Part shown: piece by piece, positions 28,183-36,939 of the stretch
Numbering within the stretch: position 1 is the first letter of the stretch
Layout of the letters: every line of letters starts with the position of its first letter
Assembly: GCF_001563285.1 (NCBI RefSeq)
Contig: NZ_CP005188.1
Location: 1,617,501 to 1,681,500 of the forward strand
Direction of reading: 5' to 3'
Origin: Sphingobium sp. MI1205
GTDB taxonomy: Bacteria; Pseudomonadota; Alphaproteobacteria; Sphingomonadales; Sphingomonadaceae
DNA length: 64,000 nt
Translations under genes and position numbers: made by a program
The notes under the pieces: model-generated
Database searches by the model: none
What the model saw: the letters and a program-made list of their open reading frames with translations, nothing else
What the model was told of the DNA's origin: nothing

Positions 28183-28778
28183 CCTTTGGCCGCCCCGATC
28201 TTTGGCTCCTCGCCCCTGACCAGCCGGGCGATGTTCGCCCGGTGCCGCCAAAGCAGGATCAGCGCCAGTCCCAGGGTCACCGGCACCAGGTCGATCCGCC
28301 CCATGAACCACAGCGCCACCGGCGCGCTGATCCCTGCTGCCATGCCACCGACCGAGGACCATTTCGTGCCGAACAGCGCGCCCAGCCAGACCAGAGCGAA
28401 GACGATGCCCGCAGGCCAGTACAGCGCGCTCACAACGCCCATCATGGTCGCAACACCCTTGCCGCCTGCAAAACGCAACCAGACCGGATAGCAGTGGCCG
28501 ATAAACGCCATCGCTCCCGCCATCGGCCCTCCGCCATCGATCAGCGCCGCGCCGATCAGCACCGCCGCCACGCCCTTGAGCAGGTCAAGCAGCAGCGTCG
28601 CGGCAGCCAGCCCCTTTCGCCCGGTTCGCAACACGTTGGTGGCGCCAATATTCCCCGATCCAATCTTGCGCAGATCCCCGGCCCCAGTGACGCGCGTCAG
28701 CACTAAGCCGAAGGGGATGGAACCCAGCAGATAGGATATCAGCAGGACGAAAGCGGGAAGTAGCCAGGCAGGTGTCAT
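28179..28778 (-). CDS. plsY: Glycerol-3-phosphate acyltransferase PlsY
   Basis: Inner-membrane enzyme that transfers the acyl group of acyl-phosphate to glycerol-3-phosphate, the first step of phospholipid synthesis. Motifs SGNIGATNVLRTGRKG and FAGGKGVATMMG plus about five membrane segments identify PlsY. 199 residues from the ATG giving MTPAWLLPAF. Overlaps dprA by 4 bp; the pair probably shares a transcript with topA. Divergent from the PilZ gene across 156 bp. Confidence 0.95.
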   Translation of the reverse strand: MTPAWLLPAFVLLISYLLGSIPFGLVLTRVTGAGDLRKIGSGNIGATNVLRTGRKGLAAATLLLDLLKGVAAVLIGAALIDGGGPMAGAMAFIGHCYPVWLRFAGGKGVATMMGVVSALYWPAGIVFALVWLGALFGTKWSSVGGMAAGISAPVALWFMGRIDLVPVTLGLALILLWRHRANIARLVRGEEPKIGAAKG

Positions 28779-28934
28779 GATCTCGCCGAATTGATTGCGC
28801 GCGGACCATAGCGTTCCGGCGGTGATGGGCAATGCCAAAGGCGAAATCCGGCGTTGCGAGCGCCCGCGAACTCTTGCCTGTTGCCGCGCGTCCCTCCACG
28901 GGTATAGTCTGGGTCAAAATGGTCGCCCCCGCAC

Positions 28935-29336
28935 ATGCCTCAGAAAATGCACGTGGATAAAAATTCCGCCAATGAGCAAAAGCGCTCGAGCGAACGCCAC
29001 CGCAGGCTGCTCAAGGCGCAGATGATTCACCCCCGCCATGGCAAGATCGACATTGTCGTCCGTGACGTTTCGGCCCAGGGGATCGGCGGCAAATGCCAGC
29101 TTGATCTTATAGCCGGAGAAGCCGTCACCATCTGCCTGCCCACACATGATCCGATTGCAGGCCGGATTGCATGGTGCACAAAGCGGTCTTTCGGGGTCAA
29201 GTTGGACGATGGCGTCGATCCCGCCAAGGTACGGATTTCGTCGGATTCCGGAGCGGAACCTTATCAAGCGCCTGAACGCGCTCAACCTGCGGGCGACTTC
29301 AAACGGCCCGGATTTGGACGGAACAGGGGTCGCTGA
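28935..29336 (+). CDS. PilZ-domain protein, likely c-di-GMP binding
   Basis: Small cytoplasmic protein of 133 residues with a single PilZ domain. The c-di-GMP contacts are visible: RxxxR as RSSER near residues 17-21 and D/NxSxxG as DVSAQG. The C-terminal 30 residues are polar and Arg/Pro-rich, likely disordered. It stands 66 bp upstream of murI on the same strand, so a shared transcript is possible; a link to wall synthesis is inference only. Confidence 0.85.
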   Translation: MPQKMHVDKNSANEQKRSSERHRRLLKAQMIHPRHGKIDIVVRDVSAQGIGGKCQLDLIAGEAVTICLPTHDPIAGRIAWCTKRSFGVKLDDGVDPAKVRISSDSGAEPYQAPERAQPAGDFKRPGFGRNRGR

Positions 29337-29402
29337 ACCAGCATGGCCCGGCCCAAGGCCCCTGTTGACAGCCCTTCCTCCTGCCGCGACATGTGCGCCA
29401 CA

Positions 29403-30206
29403 ATGAAAGTCGCATCATCCGCACCGTTGCTCTTTTTCGATTCCGGGGTCGGCGGCCTCTCCATTCTCGGTCCGGCCCGTGCGGCCCTGCCCAACGCCCC
29501 GGTCGTCTACGCTGCCGACAGTGCCGGATTCCCCTATGGGACAAAGAGCGAGGCGGAGATCGCGGCCCGCGTGCCCGCCCTGCTCGGGCGCCTGGTCGAA
29601 CGGTTCCGGCCGCGGCTGGCGGTAATCGCCTGCAACACAGCCTCGACCATCGCTCTCTCGGCCGTCCGCGCCGCGCTCGACATTCCGGTGGTCGGCACCG
29701 TGCCCGCCATCAAGCCCGCTGCCCTGTTGTCCAAAAGCCGGGTGTTCGGCGTCCTTGGCACCGACGCGACGGTGCGCCAGCCCTATGTGGATCGCCTCAC
29801 GGCAGAGTTCGGAGCTGACTGCACGGTCCTGCGCCATGGTTCGGCTGCGCTCGTTCAACTCGCCGAATCCAAGTTGCGCGGCGAAGCGCTCGACCCGAAC
29901 ATCGCCCGCGACGCGCTGGCCGGTCTGATTGACCAGTCCGGCGGGGACCGCATGGATACAGTCGTCCTTGCCTGCACGCATTTCCCGCTGGTGGAAGAAG
30001 AACTGATGGCCGCCGCTCCCCAGCCGCTCAAATTCGTCCATGGCGGCGATGGAATTGCCCGCCGCATCGCGTACCTCACGCAGGGTCAGAATTGGCCTGC
30101 GTCCAGTCCTCCAGGAAAGGCGGTCTTTACCCGCCTTGACAACAGCGTGGCGACGCTCGCCCCGGCGCTCGCCGACTTCGGTCTCACACAGATGGAAGCG
30201 CTGTGA
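29403..30206 (+). CDS. murI: Glutamate racemase
   Basis: Cofactor-independent racemase that supplies D-glutamate for peptidoglycan. The two catalytic cysteines are in IACNTAST (Cys77) and LACTHFPL (Cys191); the N-terminal FFDSGVGGLS and DSAGFPYG are characteristic. 267 residues from the ATG giving MKVASSAPLL, where homologues begin. In-frame ATGs up to 60 bp earlier exist and no strong ribosome-binding site decides the start. Confidence 0.95.
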   Translation: MKVASSAPLLFFDSGVGGLSILGPARAALPNAPVVYAADSAGFPYGTKSEAEIAARVPALLGRLVERFRPRLAVIACNTASTIALSAVRAALDIPVVGTVPAIKPAALLSKSRVFGVLGTDATVRQPYVDRLTAEFGADCTVLRHGSAALVQLAESKLRGEALDPNIARDALAGLIDQSGGDRMDTVVLACTHFPLVEEELMAAAPQPLKFVHGGDGIARRIAYLTQGQNWPASSPPGKAVFTRLDNSVATLAPALADFGLTQMEAL

Positions 30207-30240
30207 AGAGGTGGGACCTTTAGTCCAGTCCCAATTTCCT

Positions 30241-30255
30241 CTATCATCATGATAG
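30241..30255. promoter_or_regulatory. 15-bp perfect palindrome upstream of hemA
   Basis: CTATCATCATGATAG is a perfect 7-1-7 palindrome in the 154-bp murI/hemA gap, 106 bp before the hemA start. It resembles an operator for a dimeric regulator. It is not a recognisable Fnr, Irr or Fur consensus site. An alternative is a short transcript-end hairpin for murI. Confidence 0.4.
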
Positions 30256-30360
30256 GTATTTCTCCCTAGCGCTGCGAACGGTTATCGCTGGTAAAAGGCG
30301 GCCGTAGCAGGTAAATGCCCCGAAATAAGGGGATGCGGGTCACAAGGGATTGGGCGTTAA

Positions 30361-31581
30361 GTGAACTACAAGCATATCTTCGCGCAGGCGATTGATCGGC
30401 TCCACAGCGAAGGCCGGTATCGCGTGTTCATCGATATATTGCGGAACAAGGGCGCTTTTCCGAACGCGCGCTGCTTCCACGGCCACAATGGCCCCAAGCC
30501 GATCACGGTCTGGTGCTCCAACGACTATCTCGCCATGGGCCAGCATCCCAAGGTGGTGGCCGCGATGGAAGAAGCGCTCCATGACGTCGGCGCAGGTTCC
30601 GGCGGCACCCGCAACATCGGCGGCAACACCCATTATCATGTCGATCTGGAGGCTGAACTTGCCGATCTGCATGGCAAGGAAGCGGCGCTGCTCTTCACCT
30701 CGGGCTATGTCTCGAACGAAGCGACGCTCTCGACTCTGGCAAAGCTGCTGCCCGGCTGCATCGTCTTTTCCGATGAACTCAATCACGCCTCGATGATTGC
30801 GGGCATCCGCAATTCGGGCTGCGAAAAGCGCGTGTTCCGTCACAATGACGTCGATCACCTGCGCGAGCTGCTCGCCGCCGAAGATCCCGAAACGCCCAAG
30901 CTGATCGCCTTTGAAAGTGTCTATTCGATGGACGGCGACATCGCCCCCATTGCCGCGATCTGCGACCTGGCGGATGAATTCAACGCGCTCACCTATCTGG
31001 ACGAAGTCCATGCGGTCGGCATGTATGGCCCGCGCGGCGGCGGCATTTCGGAACGGGACGAGGTCGCCGATCGGCTGACCATAGTTGAAGGCACGCTGGG
31101 CAAGGCATTCGGCGTCATGGGCGGCTATATCGCGGCCGACCAGATGATAGTCGATGTGATCCGCAGCTATGCGCCCGGCTTCATCTTCACCACATCGCTT
31201 TCGCCCGTGCTGGTCGCAGGCGTGCTGGCGAGCGTGCGCCACCTCAAGGGCTCCAGCGAGGAACGCGAGGGCCAGCAGGTCGCTGCCGCGACCCTCAAGC
31301 AGCTGATGGCCGATGCCGGTCTGCCGGTCATGCCATCGGTCACACACATCGTCCCGCTGATGGTCGGCGACCCGGTCAAGGCCAAGCGGATCAGCGACAT
31401 CCTGCTCGCTGAATATGGCGCCTATGTGCAGCCCATCAACTATCCCACCGTGCCGCGCGGCACCGAACGCCTGCGCTTCACGCCCGGACCGGCACATAGC
31501 GAGGACATGATGCGCGACCTCGTCCAGGCGCTCGTCGAAATATGGGATCGGCTTGAACTGGAAATCAGAAAAGCCGCTTGA
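30361..31581 (+). CDS. hemA: 5-Aminolevulinate synthase, GTG start
   Basis: PLP enzyme that condenses glycine and succinyl-CoA to 5-aminolevulinate, the Shemin entry to haem. The PLP Lys is in [12 protein letters not shown] (Lys248); [13 protein letters not shown] and [10 protein letters not shown] match ALA synthases rather than the related KBL/BioF enzymes, as does the 406-residue length. The start is GTG, weakly preceded by AAGGGA. Use of this route rather than glutamyl-tRNA is a hallmark of alphaproteobacteria. Confidence 0.95.
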   Translation: MNYKHIFAQAIDRLHSEGRYRVFIDILRNKGAFPNARCFHGHNGPKPITVWCSNDYLAMGQHPKVVAAMEEALHDVGAGSGGTRNIGGNTHYHVDLEAELADLHGKEAALLFTSGYVSNEATLSTLAKLLPGCIVFSDELNHASMIAGIRNSGCEKRVFRHNDVDHLRELLAAEDPETPKLIAFESVYSMDGDIAPIAAICDLADEFNALTYLDEVHAVGMYGPRGGGISERDEVADRLTIVEGTLGKAFGVMGGYIAADQMIVDVIRSYAPGFIFTTSLSPVLVAGVLASVRHLKGSSEEREGQQVAAATLKQLMADAGLPVMPSVTHIVPLMVGDPVKAKRISDILLAEYGAYVQPINYPTVPRGTERLRFTPGPAHSEDMMRDLVQALVEIWDRLELEIRKAA

Positions 31582-31854
31582 TGCGCCTTTGAGGGCAGGC
31601 GGGCGCTGTCTACTCAAATTCGCTGACTTGACTGCTTTCCGAATGCCGGCCTCGCTCCATCGGGGACCGGCGCGATCCTTTGGCGCTTACGAACAACTCA
31701 GCCATGGCGGGCATTTCCGCCACAGGCTTTATGGACAGCGCATGTGCTGATCCATCCGCCGCTGGCAACGGCATTGTCGCACCGGGACGCGGCACAGCGG
31801 TGCGCATTGCGCGATCGTTGCGGAACCAACCGGTCGCAATCCCTTTCTTAGCCC
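31582..31854. other. Intergenic gap, no gene recognised
   Basis: 273 bp between hemA and the exonuclease gene. Short open frames exist on both strands but none has a ribosome-binding site or recognisable sequence. It probably carries the promoter of the exonuclease-ligase pair. Confidence 0.4.
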
Positions 31855-32847
31855 ATGCCTCATTGGATCGAACCGCACCCCACCGGCATCTATGTCCGCC
31901 CTGCCGATGCCTGGATCGATCCATCCATTCCGCAGGAGCGCGCGCTCGTAACCCACGGCCACGCCGATCATGCGCGGGGCGGCCATGGCCATGTGTGGGC
32001 CACGCAAGAAACGCTGGCCATCATGGCGCTGCGCTACGGCACTGCGTCGGGGACCGCCGTCCCCTACGGTGACGAAATCCGCATGAACGGAGTCAGGATC
32101 AGCTACGTCCCCGCTGGCCATGTCCTGGGCTCCGCGCAGATCGTCCTGGACCACGCAGGGGAACGCGTCGTCATCACCGGCGACTACAAGCGCCGCCCGG
32201 ACCCCACCTGCAAGGCATTCGAGCCGGTCCCCTGCGACATCTTCGTCACCGAAGCGACCTTTGGCCTGCCAGTCTTCCGCCACCCCGACACGGGCAGCGA
32301 AGTCGATCGCCTGCTCGCGGCGCTCCATGCCAATCCCGACCGCTGCCTATTGGTCGGCGCCTACGCTCTGGGGAAGGCGCAGCGGCTCATCTGCGAAGTA
32401 CGCGCCAGGGGCCATCACGACCCTATCTACATTCACGGCGCGATGGAACGCATGTGTGCGCTGTACCAGCGGTTCGGCATCGACATGGGCGAACTGCGCC
32501 CCGCAACCGGCATCCCGGCAAAAGACTTGCGAGGCCACATCGTCGTTTCGCCTCCTTCCGCCCTCAACGATCGGTGGAGCCGCCGCCTGCCCGATCCCGT
32601 CACCGCCATGGCGTCAGGCTGGATGCGCGTCCGCCAGCGCGCCCGGCAAAAGAATGTCGAACTACCGCTGGTGATTTCCGACCATGCCGATTGGGACGAG
32701 TTGACCGACACGATCCGGGAAGTCGCCCCAACCGAAACCTGGATCACCCACGGCCGGGAAGAAGCCCTGCTCCATTGGTGCATGACCCACCAGATAGGCG
32801 CGCGGGCCCTGGCGCTTGTGGGCCGCGAGGATGAGGACGAGGGCTGA
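31855..32847 (+). CDS. Ligase-associated DNA exonuclease (metallo-beta-lactamase/beta-CASP type)
   Basis: SNM1/Artemis-related nuclease that is repeatedly found paired with an ATP-dependent DNA ligase in bacteria. Metal-binding HxHxDH is THGHADHARGGH near residue 36; further ligands are VPAGHVLGSAQ and TGDYKRRPDP, with the C-terminal SDHADW. 330 residues, full length. Overlaps the ligase start by one base (TGATG), so the two are translationally coupled. In other bacteria this pair is joined by an Lhr-like helicase and a PdeM-type phosphoesterase; neither is adjacent here. Confidence 0.92.
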   Translation: MPHWIEPHPTGIYVRPADAWIDPSIPQERALVTHGHADHARGGHGHVWATQETLAIMALRYGTASGTAVPYGDEIRMNGVRISYVPAGHVLGSAQIVLDHAGERVVITGDYKRRPDPTCKAFEPVPCDIFVTEATFGLPVFRHPDTGSEVDRLLAALHANPDRCLLVGAYALGKAQRLICEVRARGHHDPIYIHGAMERMCALYQRFGIDMGELRPATGIPAKDLRGHIVVSPPSALNDRWSRRLPDPVTAMASGWMRVRQRARQKNVELPLVISDHADWDELTDTIREVAPTETWITHGREEALLHWCMTHQIGARALALVGREDEDEG

Positions 32848-34430
32848 TGCGCACTTTCTCCCAGCTTCTGGACGGCCTCGTCTACACCCGCTCGCGCAAC
32901 GGCAAGCTGGATCTCATCGCGTCATATATGGCGCAAACGCCTGATCCGGACCGAGGCTGGGCGCTCGCGGCGCTTACCGGCAATCTCGACATCAAGGCGG
33001 TGAAGGCATCCACGATCGCGGAAATGACCCGCACGCGCGTCGATCCGGTCCTGTTCGAAATGAGCCGGGACTATGTCGGCGACCTTGCGGAAACCGTCGC
33101 CCTTCTATGGCCCAAGGCCGAAGACCAGCCGCCGGAAATGGACGATGGCTCTCTCACCCTGTCCACCATTATCGACCGGCTCCACGCCACCAGCAGAGCC
33201 GCTGCGCCCGCCGTCCTTGCGCAGATGATGGACCATCTCGATGCGTCGGGGCGCTTCGCCCTGCTCAAGCTCGCCACGGGAGGCCTGCGCGTCGGCATAT
33301 CGGCCCGCCTTGCCAAAACCGGCTTCGCGCAAGCCTTCAACCTCGACGTGGACGATGTAGAGGAATGCTGGCACGCCCTCTCCCCTCCCTACGCCGCCCT
33401 GTTCGACTGGGCGGAAGGCCGATCCGACCGGCCCGACCCCGCAGGCACCCCCTTCTTCCGCCCCTTCATGCTCGCCCATCCGCTGGAGGCCGATAGCGTC
33501 GATCTCACCCACTATGCCGCCGAATGGAAATGGGACGGCATTCGCATCCAGATCGTCGGCACCGGCGAGCAAACCCGCCTCTACAGCCGCGCCGGGGACG
33601 ACATCACGGGCAGCTTCCCCGAAATCGCGGAGGCTTTCACCACCCACGCAGTCCTCGACGGCGAACTGCTCGTCAAAGGCGAGTTTCAGGGCGGGGAAGC
33701 CGCCAGTTTCAACGCCCTCCAGCAACGCCTGGGCCGCAAGGCTGTGACGGCAAAGATGATGGCCGACTACCCCGCCTTCGTCCGCCTCTACGACATATTG
33801 CTCCACGCCGACGAAGACCTCCGCGCCCTCCCGTGGGAACAACGCCGCCCCCGTCTCGAAACCATCGTCCCGACGCTCGACGCCGACCGCTTCGACATCT
33901 CCGCGCTGATCGAAGCCCCCGACTTCGAAACCCTCGCCGACATTCGCGCAGGCGCCCGCGACGCCGCCATCGAAGGCGTCATGCTCAAGCGCCGCGACAG
34001 CCCCTATGTCGCCGGACGCAAGGCGGCGCTCTGGTACAAATGGAAACGCGATCCCCTCACCGCCGACTGCGTGATGATGTACGCCCAGCGCGGCCACGGC
34101 AAACGCTCATCATTTTATTCGGATTACACCTTCGGCTGCTGGACAGAGGAAGGCGAACTGCACCCCGTAGGCAAAGCCTATAGCGGCTTCACCGACGAGG
34201 AACTCAAATGGCTCGACCGCTTCGTCCGCACGAACACGGTGAACCGCTTCGGGCCAGTACGGGAGGTGGAGAAATCACTGGTGCTGGAAGTGGCGTTCGA
34301 CAGCATTCATGAGAGCAAGCGGCATAAGTCCGGGCTGGCGATGCGCTTCCCCCGCATCGCGCGGATACGGCGCGACAAGCCTGCCGGGGAGGCGGATACG
34401 GTCGAAGGGTTGAAGCGGTTGGTGAGTTAA
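32847..34430 (+). CDS. ATP-dependent DNA ligase (exonuclease-associated family)
   Basis: Seals DNA nicks with ATP; this family is linked to DNA-damage (cisplatin) response. N-terminal alpha-helical DNA-binding domain to about residue 200, then adenylation motif I KWDGIR (the Lys receives AMP), motif III VLDGELL, motif IV EGVMLKRRDSPY and motif V WYKWKRDPLTAD, then an OB-fold. 527 residues. Its stop codon shares bases with the convergent DUF2726 gene (TTAA). No Ku or polymerase/phosphoesterase LigD domains, so it is not a classical NHEJ ligase. Confidence 0.93.
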   Translation: MRTFSQLLDGLVYTRSRNGKLDLIASYMAQTPDPDRGWALAALTGNLDIKAVKASTIAEMTRTRVDPVLFEMSRDYVGDLAETVALLWPKAEDQPPEMDDGSLTLSTIIDRLHATSRAAAPAVLAQMMDHLDASGRFALLKLATGGLRVGISARLAKTGFAQAFNLDVDDVEECWHALSPPYAALFDWAEGRSDRPDPAGTPFFRPFMLAHPLEADSVDLTHYAAEWKWDGIRIQIVGTGEQTRLYSRAGDDITGSFPEIAEAFTTHAVLDGELLVKGEFQGGEAASFNALQQRLGRKAVTAKMMADYPAFVRLYDILLHADEDLRALPWEQRRPRLETIVPTLDADRFDISALIEAPDFETLADIRAGARDAAIEGVMLKRRDSPYVAGRKAALWYKWKRDPLTADCVMMYAQRGHGKRSSFYSDYTFGCWTEEGELHPVGKAYSGFTDEELKWLDRFVRTNTVNRFGPVREVEKSLVLEVAFDSIHESKRHKSGLAMRFPRIARIRRDKPAGEADTVEGLKRLVS

Positions 34431-35158
34431 ACCTGAGATCTTGCTTTGTATTCACCGGCCAACTTGCGGATCATATCGCGCACCTCTGCGGGTGTATTTC
34501 CGCTTACGACCTCAACATAACCGATGCCAGCCCGACGCAGCGCCTCCTTCTTGATTGCGTCGCGCGCGGCGGTCTCGGGACTGCCATGATGGCCGGTTCC
34601 CTGAAATTCTACAGCATGAAGAGGGCGGCAATCTCGATCGACGATGAGCAAATCAACGCGCTTCGCATTGATGGCCCAGAAGGCATCCTTATCACGGCTA
34701 TAAAGAATTTCTCCTAACGAGACCTGCCCCATGGCCCGCCAACCTGGACATTCCTCTGCCAGCACTTGGTCGATGCAGCTCAAGAGGCGGCGTTCCGGCT
34801 TGTTTAGCAGAGCCCGCCAATGAAAATCAGCCTTCATGACGACCTTCAACTGATCAGCTGCCATCTCCGTCGAATCCCTTTTCTGAGCGGATTCTATCGA
34901 CGCCAGCGATGTGAGTTCGCGATTGGCTCGGGGCTTGTTGGCATTTCTTTCACGCCAATAAGCACGTCGCTTATCACGATCTATTGCCGCGAATGTCTTC
35001 TCGAATACTACGCCAATAAACGCACCCACCGCCAGAACGCCGAAAAGCGTCAACGGCATATCCAGCATAGTATCGAGTTCCTGGAGCATGCTCGCCTGAT
35101 ACAGAAAATTGAGTAATAATGTCGTTAAGATGTAAGATGATGCCTCAATCGGCGTCAA
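34427..35158 (-). CDS. Membrane-anchored DUF2726 (PD-(D/E)XK-like) protein
   Basis: Up to 243 residues. An N-terminal hydrophobic segment (LTLFGVLAVGAFIGVVF) predicts one membrane anchor. A basic polar linker and a C-terminal DUF2726 domain follow (LLNKPERRLLSCIDQVL, QVSLGEIL, RVDLLIVDR, HAVEFQGTGHHG, DAIKKEALRRAGI). The Asp in RVDLLIV and Glu-x-Gln in VEFQG resemble a nuclease core, but cleavage activity is not established for this family. The start used is TTG with GAAGG about 7 bases upstream; an ATG at 35068 with AGGA is an alternative. Base composition looks lower in GC than its neighbours, suggesting transfer. Function unknown. Confidence 0.75.
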   Translation of the reverse strand: MTPIEASSYILTTLLLNFLYQASMLQELDTMLDMPLTLFGVLAVGAFIGVVFEKTFAAIDRDKRRAYWRERNANKPRANRELTSLASIESAQKRDSTEMAADQLKVVMKADFHWRALLNKPERRLLSCIDQVLAEECPGWRAMGQVSLGEILYSRDKDAFWAINAKRVDLLIVDRDCRPLHAVEFQGTGHHGSPETAARDAIKKEALRRAGIGYVEVVSGNTPAEVRDMIRKLAGEYKARSQV

Positions 35159-35198
35159 TGTTCACCTTCTATTGAACCCGCGAGGAGATGAGCCTCCC

Positions 35199-35546
35199 AT
35201 GCCCTACACCGGAAGCTGCCACTGCGGCGCTGTCACCTTCACCGTCTCCGCCGACGCGCCGACCGAAGCGATGTCCTGCAACTGCTCCCATTGCAGCCGC
35301 AAAGGCTTTGTCCTCACCTTCGTCCCCGCTGAACAGTTCACCCTCGACAGCGGCGATGACAAGCTGACCGACTATCAATTCTACAAGCACAACATCACGC
35401 ACCGCTTCTGCGCCATCTGCGGCACGCAGTCCTTCGCGGAAGGCAAATCACCCGACGGGCCGGTTCGCGCCATCAATCTGCGCTGCGTTCCCTCCGTCGA
35501 TCTCGACGCGCTCAAGATCAACAAAGTCGACGGCGCGAGCTTCTGA
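35199..35546 (+). CDS. GFA/CENP-V family zinc protein
   Basis: 115-residue protein with the full set of zinc-binding cysteines of the glutathione-dependent formaldehyde-activating (Gfa) fold: CHCG at residue 7, CNCSHC, and CAICG near residue 70. Family members include Gfa enzymes, but most homologues are uncharacterised, so a carbon-sulfur lyase or a simple zinc protein are both possible. The start is the ATG giving MPYTGSCHCGAVTF, where homologues begin. 84 bp upstream of the carboxyspermidine dehydrogenase. Confidence 0.87.
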   Translation: MPYTGSCHCGAVTFTVSADAPTEAMSCNCSHCSRKGFVLTFVPAEQFTLDSGDDKLTDYQFYKHNITHRFCAICGTQSFAEGKSPDGPVRAINLRCVPSVDLDALKINKVDGASF

Positions 35547-35630
35547 CAGACTGACTTTGCGCTGTCACGCGCAGCCCCTATATGGGCGCTTTCGCGCGTC
35601 CGGCGCGGCTTGAGATATGGAGCAGTGGAA

Positions 35631-36836
35631 TTGAGCAAGGTTCTGGTCATCGGCGCGGGCGGCGTCGGGTCTGTCGCGGTTCACAAGATGGCGATGAACC
35701 CTGATATTTTCAGCCACATCACGCTCGCCAGCCGCCGCATCATCAGCTGTGAAAAGGTCGCCGAATCGGTGAAGGCGCGCACCGGCGTCACCATCGACGT
35801 GGCGCAGGTCGATGCCGACAATGTCGCCGAAACCATCGCGCTGATCGAAAGGGTCCAGCCCAAACTGGTCGTCAATCTGGCCCTGCCCTATCAGGACCTG
35901 GCGATCATGGACGCCTGCCTCGCTACGAAAACCGACTATCTCGACACCGCCAACTACGAACCGCGCGACACGCCGAAATTCGAATATGGCTGGCAATGGG
36001 CCTATCAGGACCGTTTCAAGGAAGCCGGCATCATGGCTCTGCTGGGCTCCGGTTTCGACCCCGGCGTCACCAGCGTTTTCGCCAGCTACATCAAGAAGCA
36101 TCTGCTCGACCGGATCGACACGCTCGACATTCTCGACTGCAATGGCGGCGACCATGGCCAGCATTTCGCGACCAACTTCAACCCGGAAATCAACATCCGC
36201 GAAGTCACCGCGCCCTCGCGCCACTGGGAAGGCGGCAAGTGGGTCGAAGGCCCGGCCCTGAAGCACAAGCAGACGTTCAATTTCGATCAGGTCGGCGAAA
36301 AGAACATGTACCTCATGTATCATGAGGAACTGGAAAGCCTTGCCAAATTCTACCCGGAAATCAAACGTATCCGTTTCTGGATGACCTTCGGCGACGCCTA
36401 TTTGAAGCATTTGGAAGTGCTCCAGAATGTCGGCATGACCCGGATCGACCCGGTGATTTACGAGGGCAAGGAGATCATCCCGCTCCAGTTCCTCAAGGCC
36501 GTCCTGCCCGAACCGTCCAGCCTGGGCTCCACGACCAAGGGCAAGACCAACATCGGCGACATCGCGACCGGCGAAAAGGACGGGAAGCAGAAGACGGTCT
36601 ACGTCTACAATGTCTGCGACCATGAAGATGCCTATGCCGAAACCGGCAACCAGGCGGTCAGCTACACCACCGGCGTCCCCGCGATGATCGGCGCCGCACT
36701 TATGCTCACTGGCGCATGGAAGGGCGAAGGCGTGTTCAACATCGAACAGTTCGATCCCGATCCCTTCATGGACATGCTGAACAAGCACGGCCTGCCCTGG
36801 CAGGTAAAGGAACTGGACAAGCCGCTGGACTTTTAA
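35631..36836 (+). CDS. Carboxy(nor)spermidine dehydrogenase, saccharopine dehydrogenase family, TTG start
   Basis: Condenses aspartate semialdehyde with putrescine (or diaminopropane) and reduces the imine with NADPH to carboxyspermidine. Rossmann motif VLVIGAGGVGSVAVHK, then LALPYQDLAIMDACL, DTANYEPRD and LGSGFDPGVTSVF as in CANSDH/CASDH enzymes. 401 residues from TTG with GGAG about 9 bases upstream; homologues start at this SKVLVIG. Its assignment over plain saccharopine dehydrogenase rests on the adjacent nspC decarboxylase and the downstream ornithine decarboxylase. Confidence 0.9.
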   Translation: MSKVLVIGAGGVGSVAVHKMAMNPDIFSHITLASRRIISCEKVAESVKARTGVTIDVAQVDADNVAETIALIERVQPKLVVNLALPYQDLAIMDACLATKTDYLDTANYEPRDTPKFEYGWQWAYQDRFKEAGIMALLGSGFDPGVTSVFASYIKKHLLDRIDTLDILDCNGGDHGQHFATNFNPEINIREVTAPSRHWEGGKWVEGPALKHKQTFNFDQVGEKNMYLMYHEELESLAKFYPEIKRIRFWMTFGDAYLKHLEVLQNVGMTRIDPVIYEGKEIIPLQFLKAVLPEPSSLGSTTKGKTNIGDIATGEKDGKQKTVYVYNVCDHEDAYAETGNQAVSYTTGVPAMIGAALMLTGAWKGEGVFNIEQFDPDPFMDMLNKHGLPWQVKELDKPLDF

Positions 36837-36846
36837 TCGCAGAACC

Positions 36847-36932
36847 ATGTCATCCCGGCGAAGGCTGGGATCTCGTGCCTCCACGCCGCGCCTTGTCGCC
36901 TGAGATGCCGGCTTCCGCTGGCATGACGGAGA
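36847..36932. repeat. Palindromic repeat (CATCCCGGCGAAGGCTGGGATCT type)
   Basis: CATCCCGGCGAAGGCTGGGA at the left and CCGGCTTCCGCTGGCATGAC at the right are imperfectly complementary (about 19 of 26). This word is a common dispersed repeat in proteobacterial intergenic DNA. It fills the gap between the dehydrogenase and nspC, where it could reduce read-through or stabilise mRNA. Confidence 0.75.
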
Positions 36933-36939
36933 ATTATCG

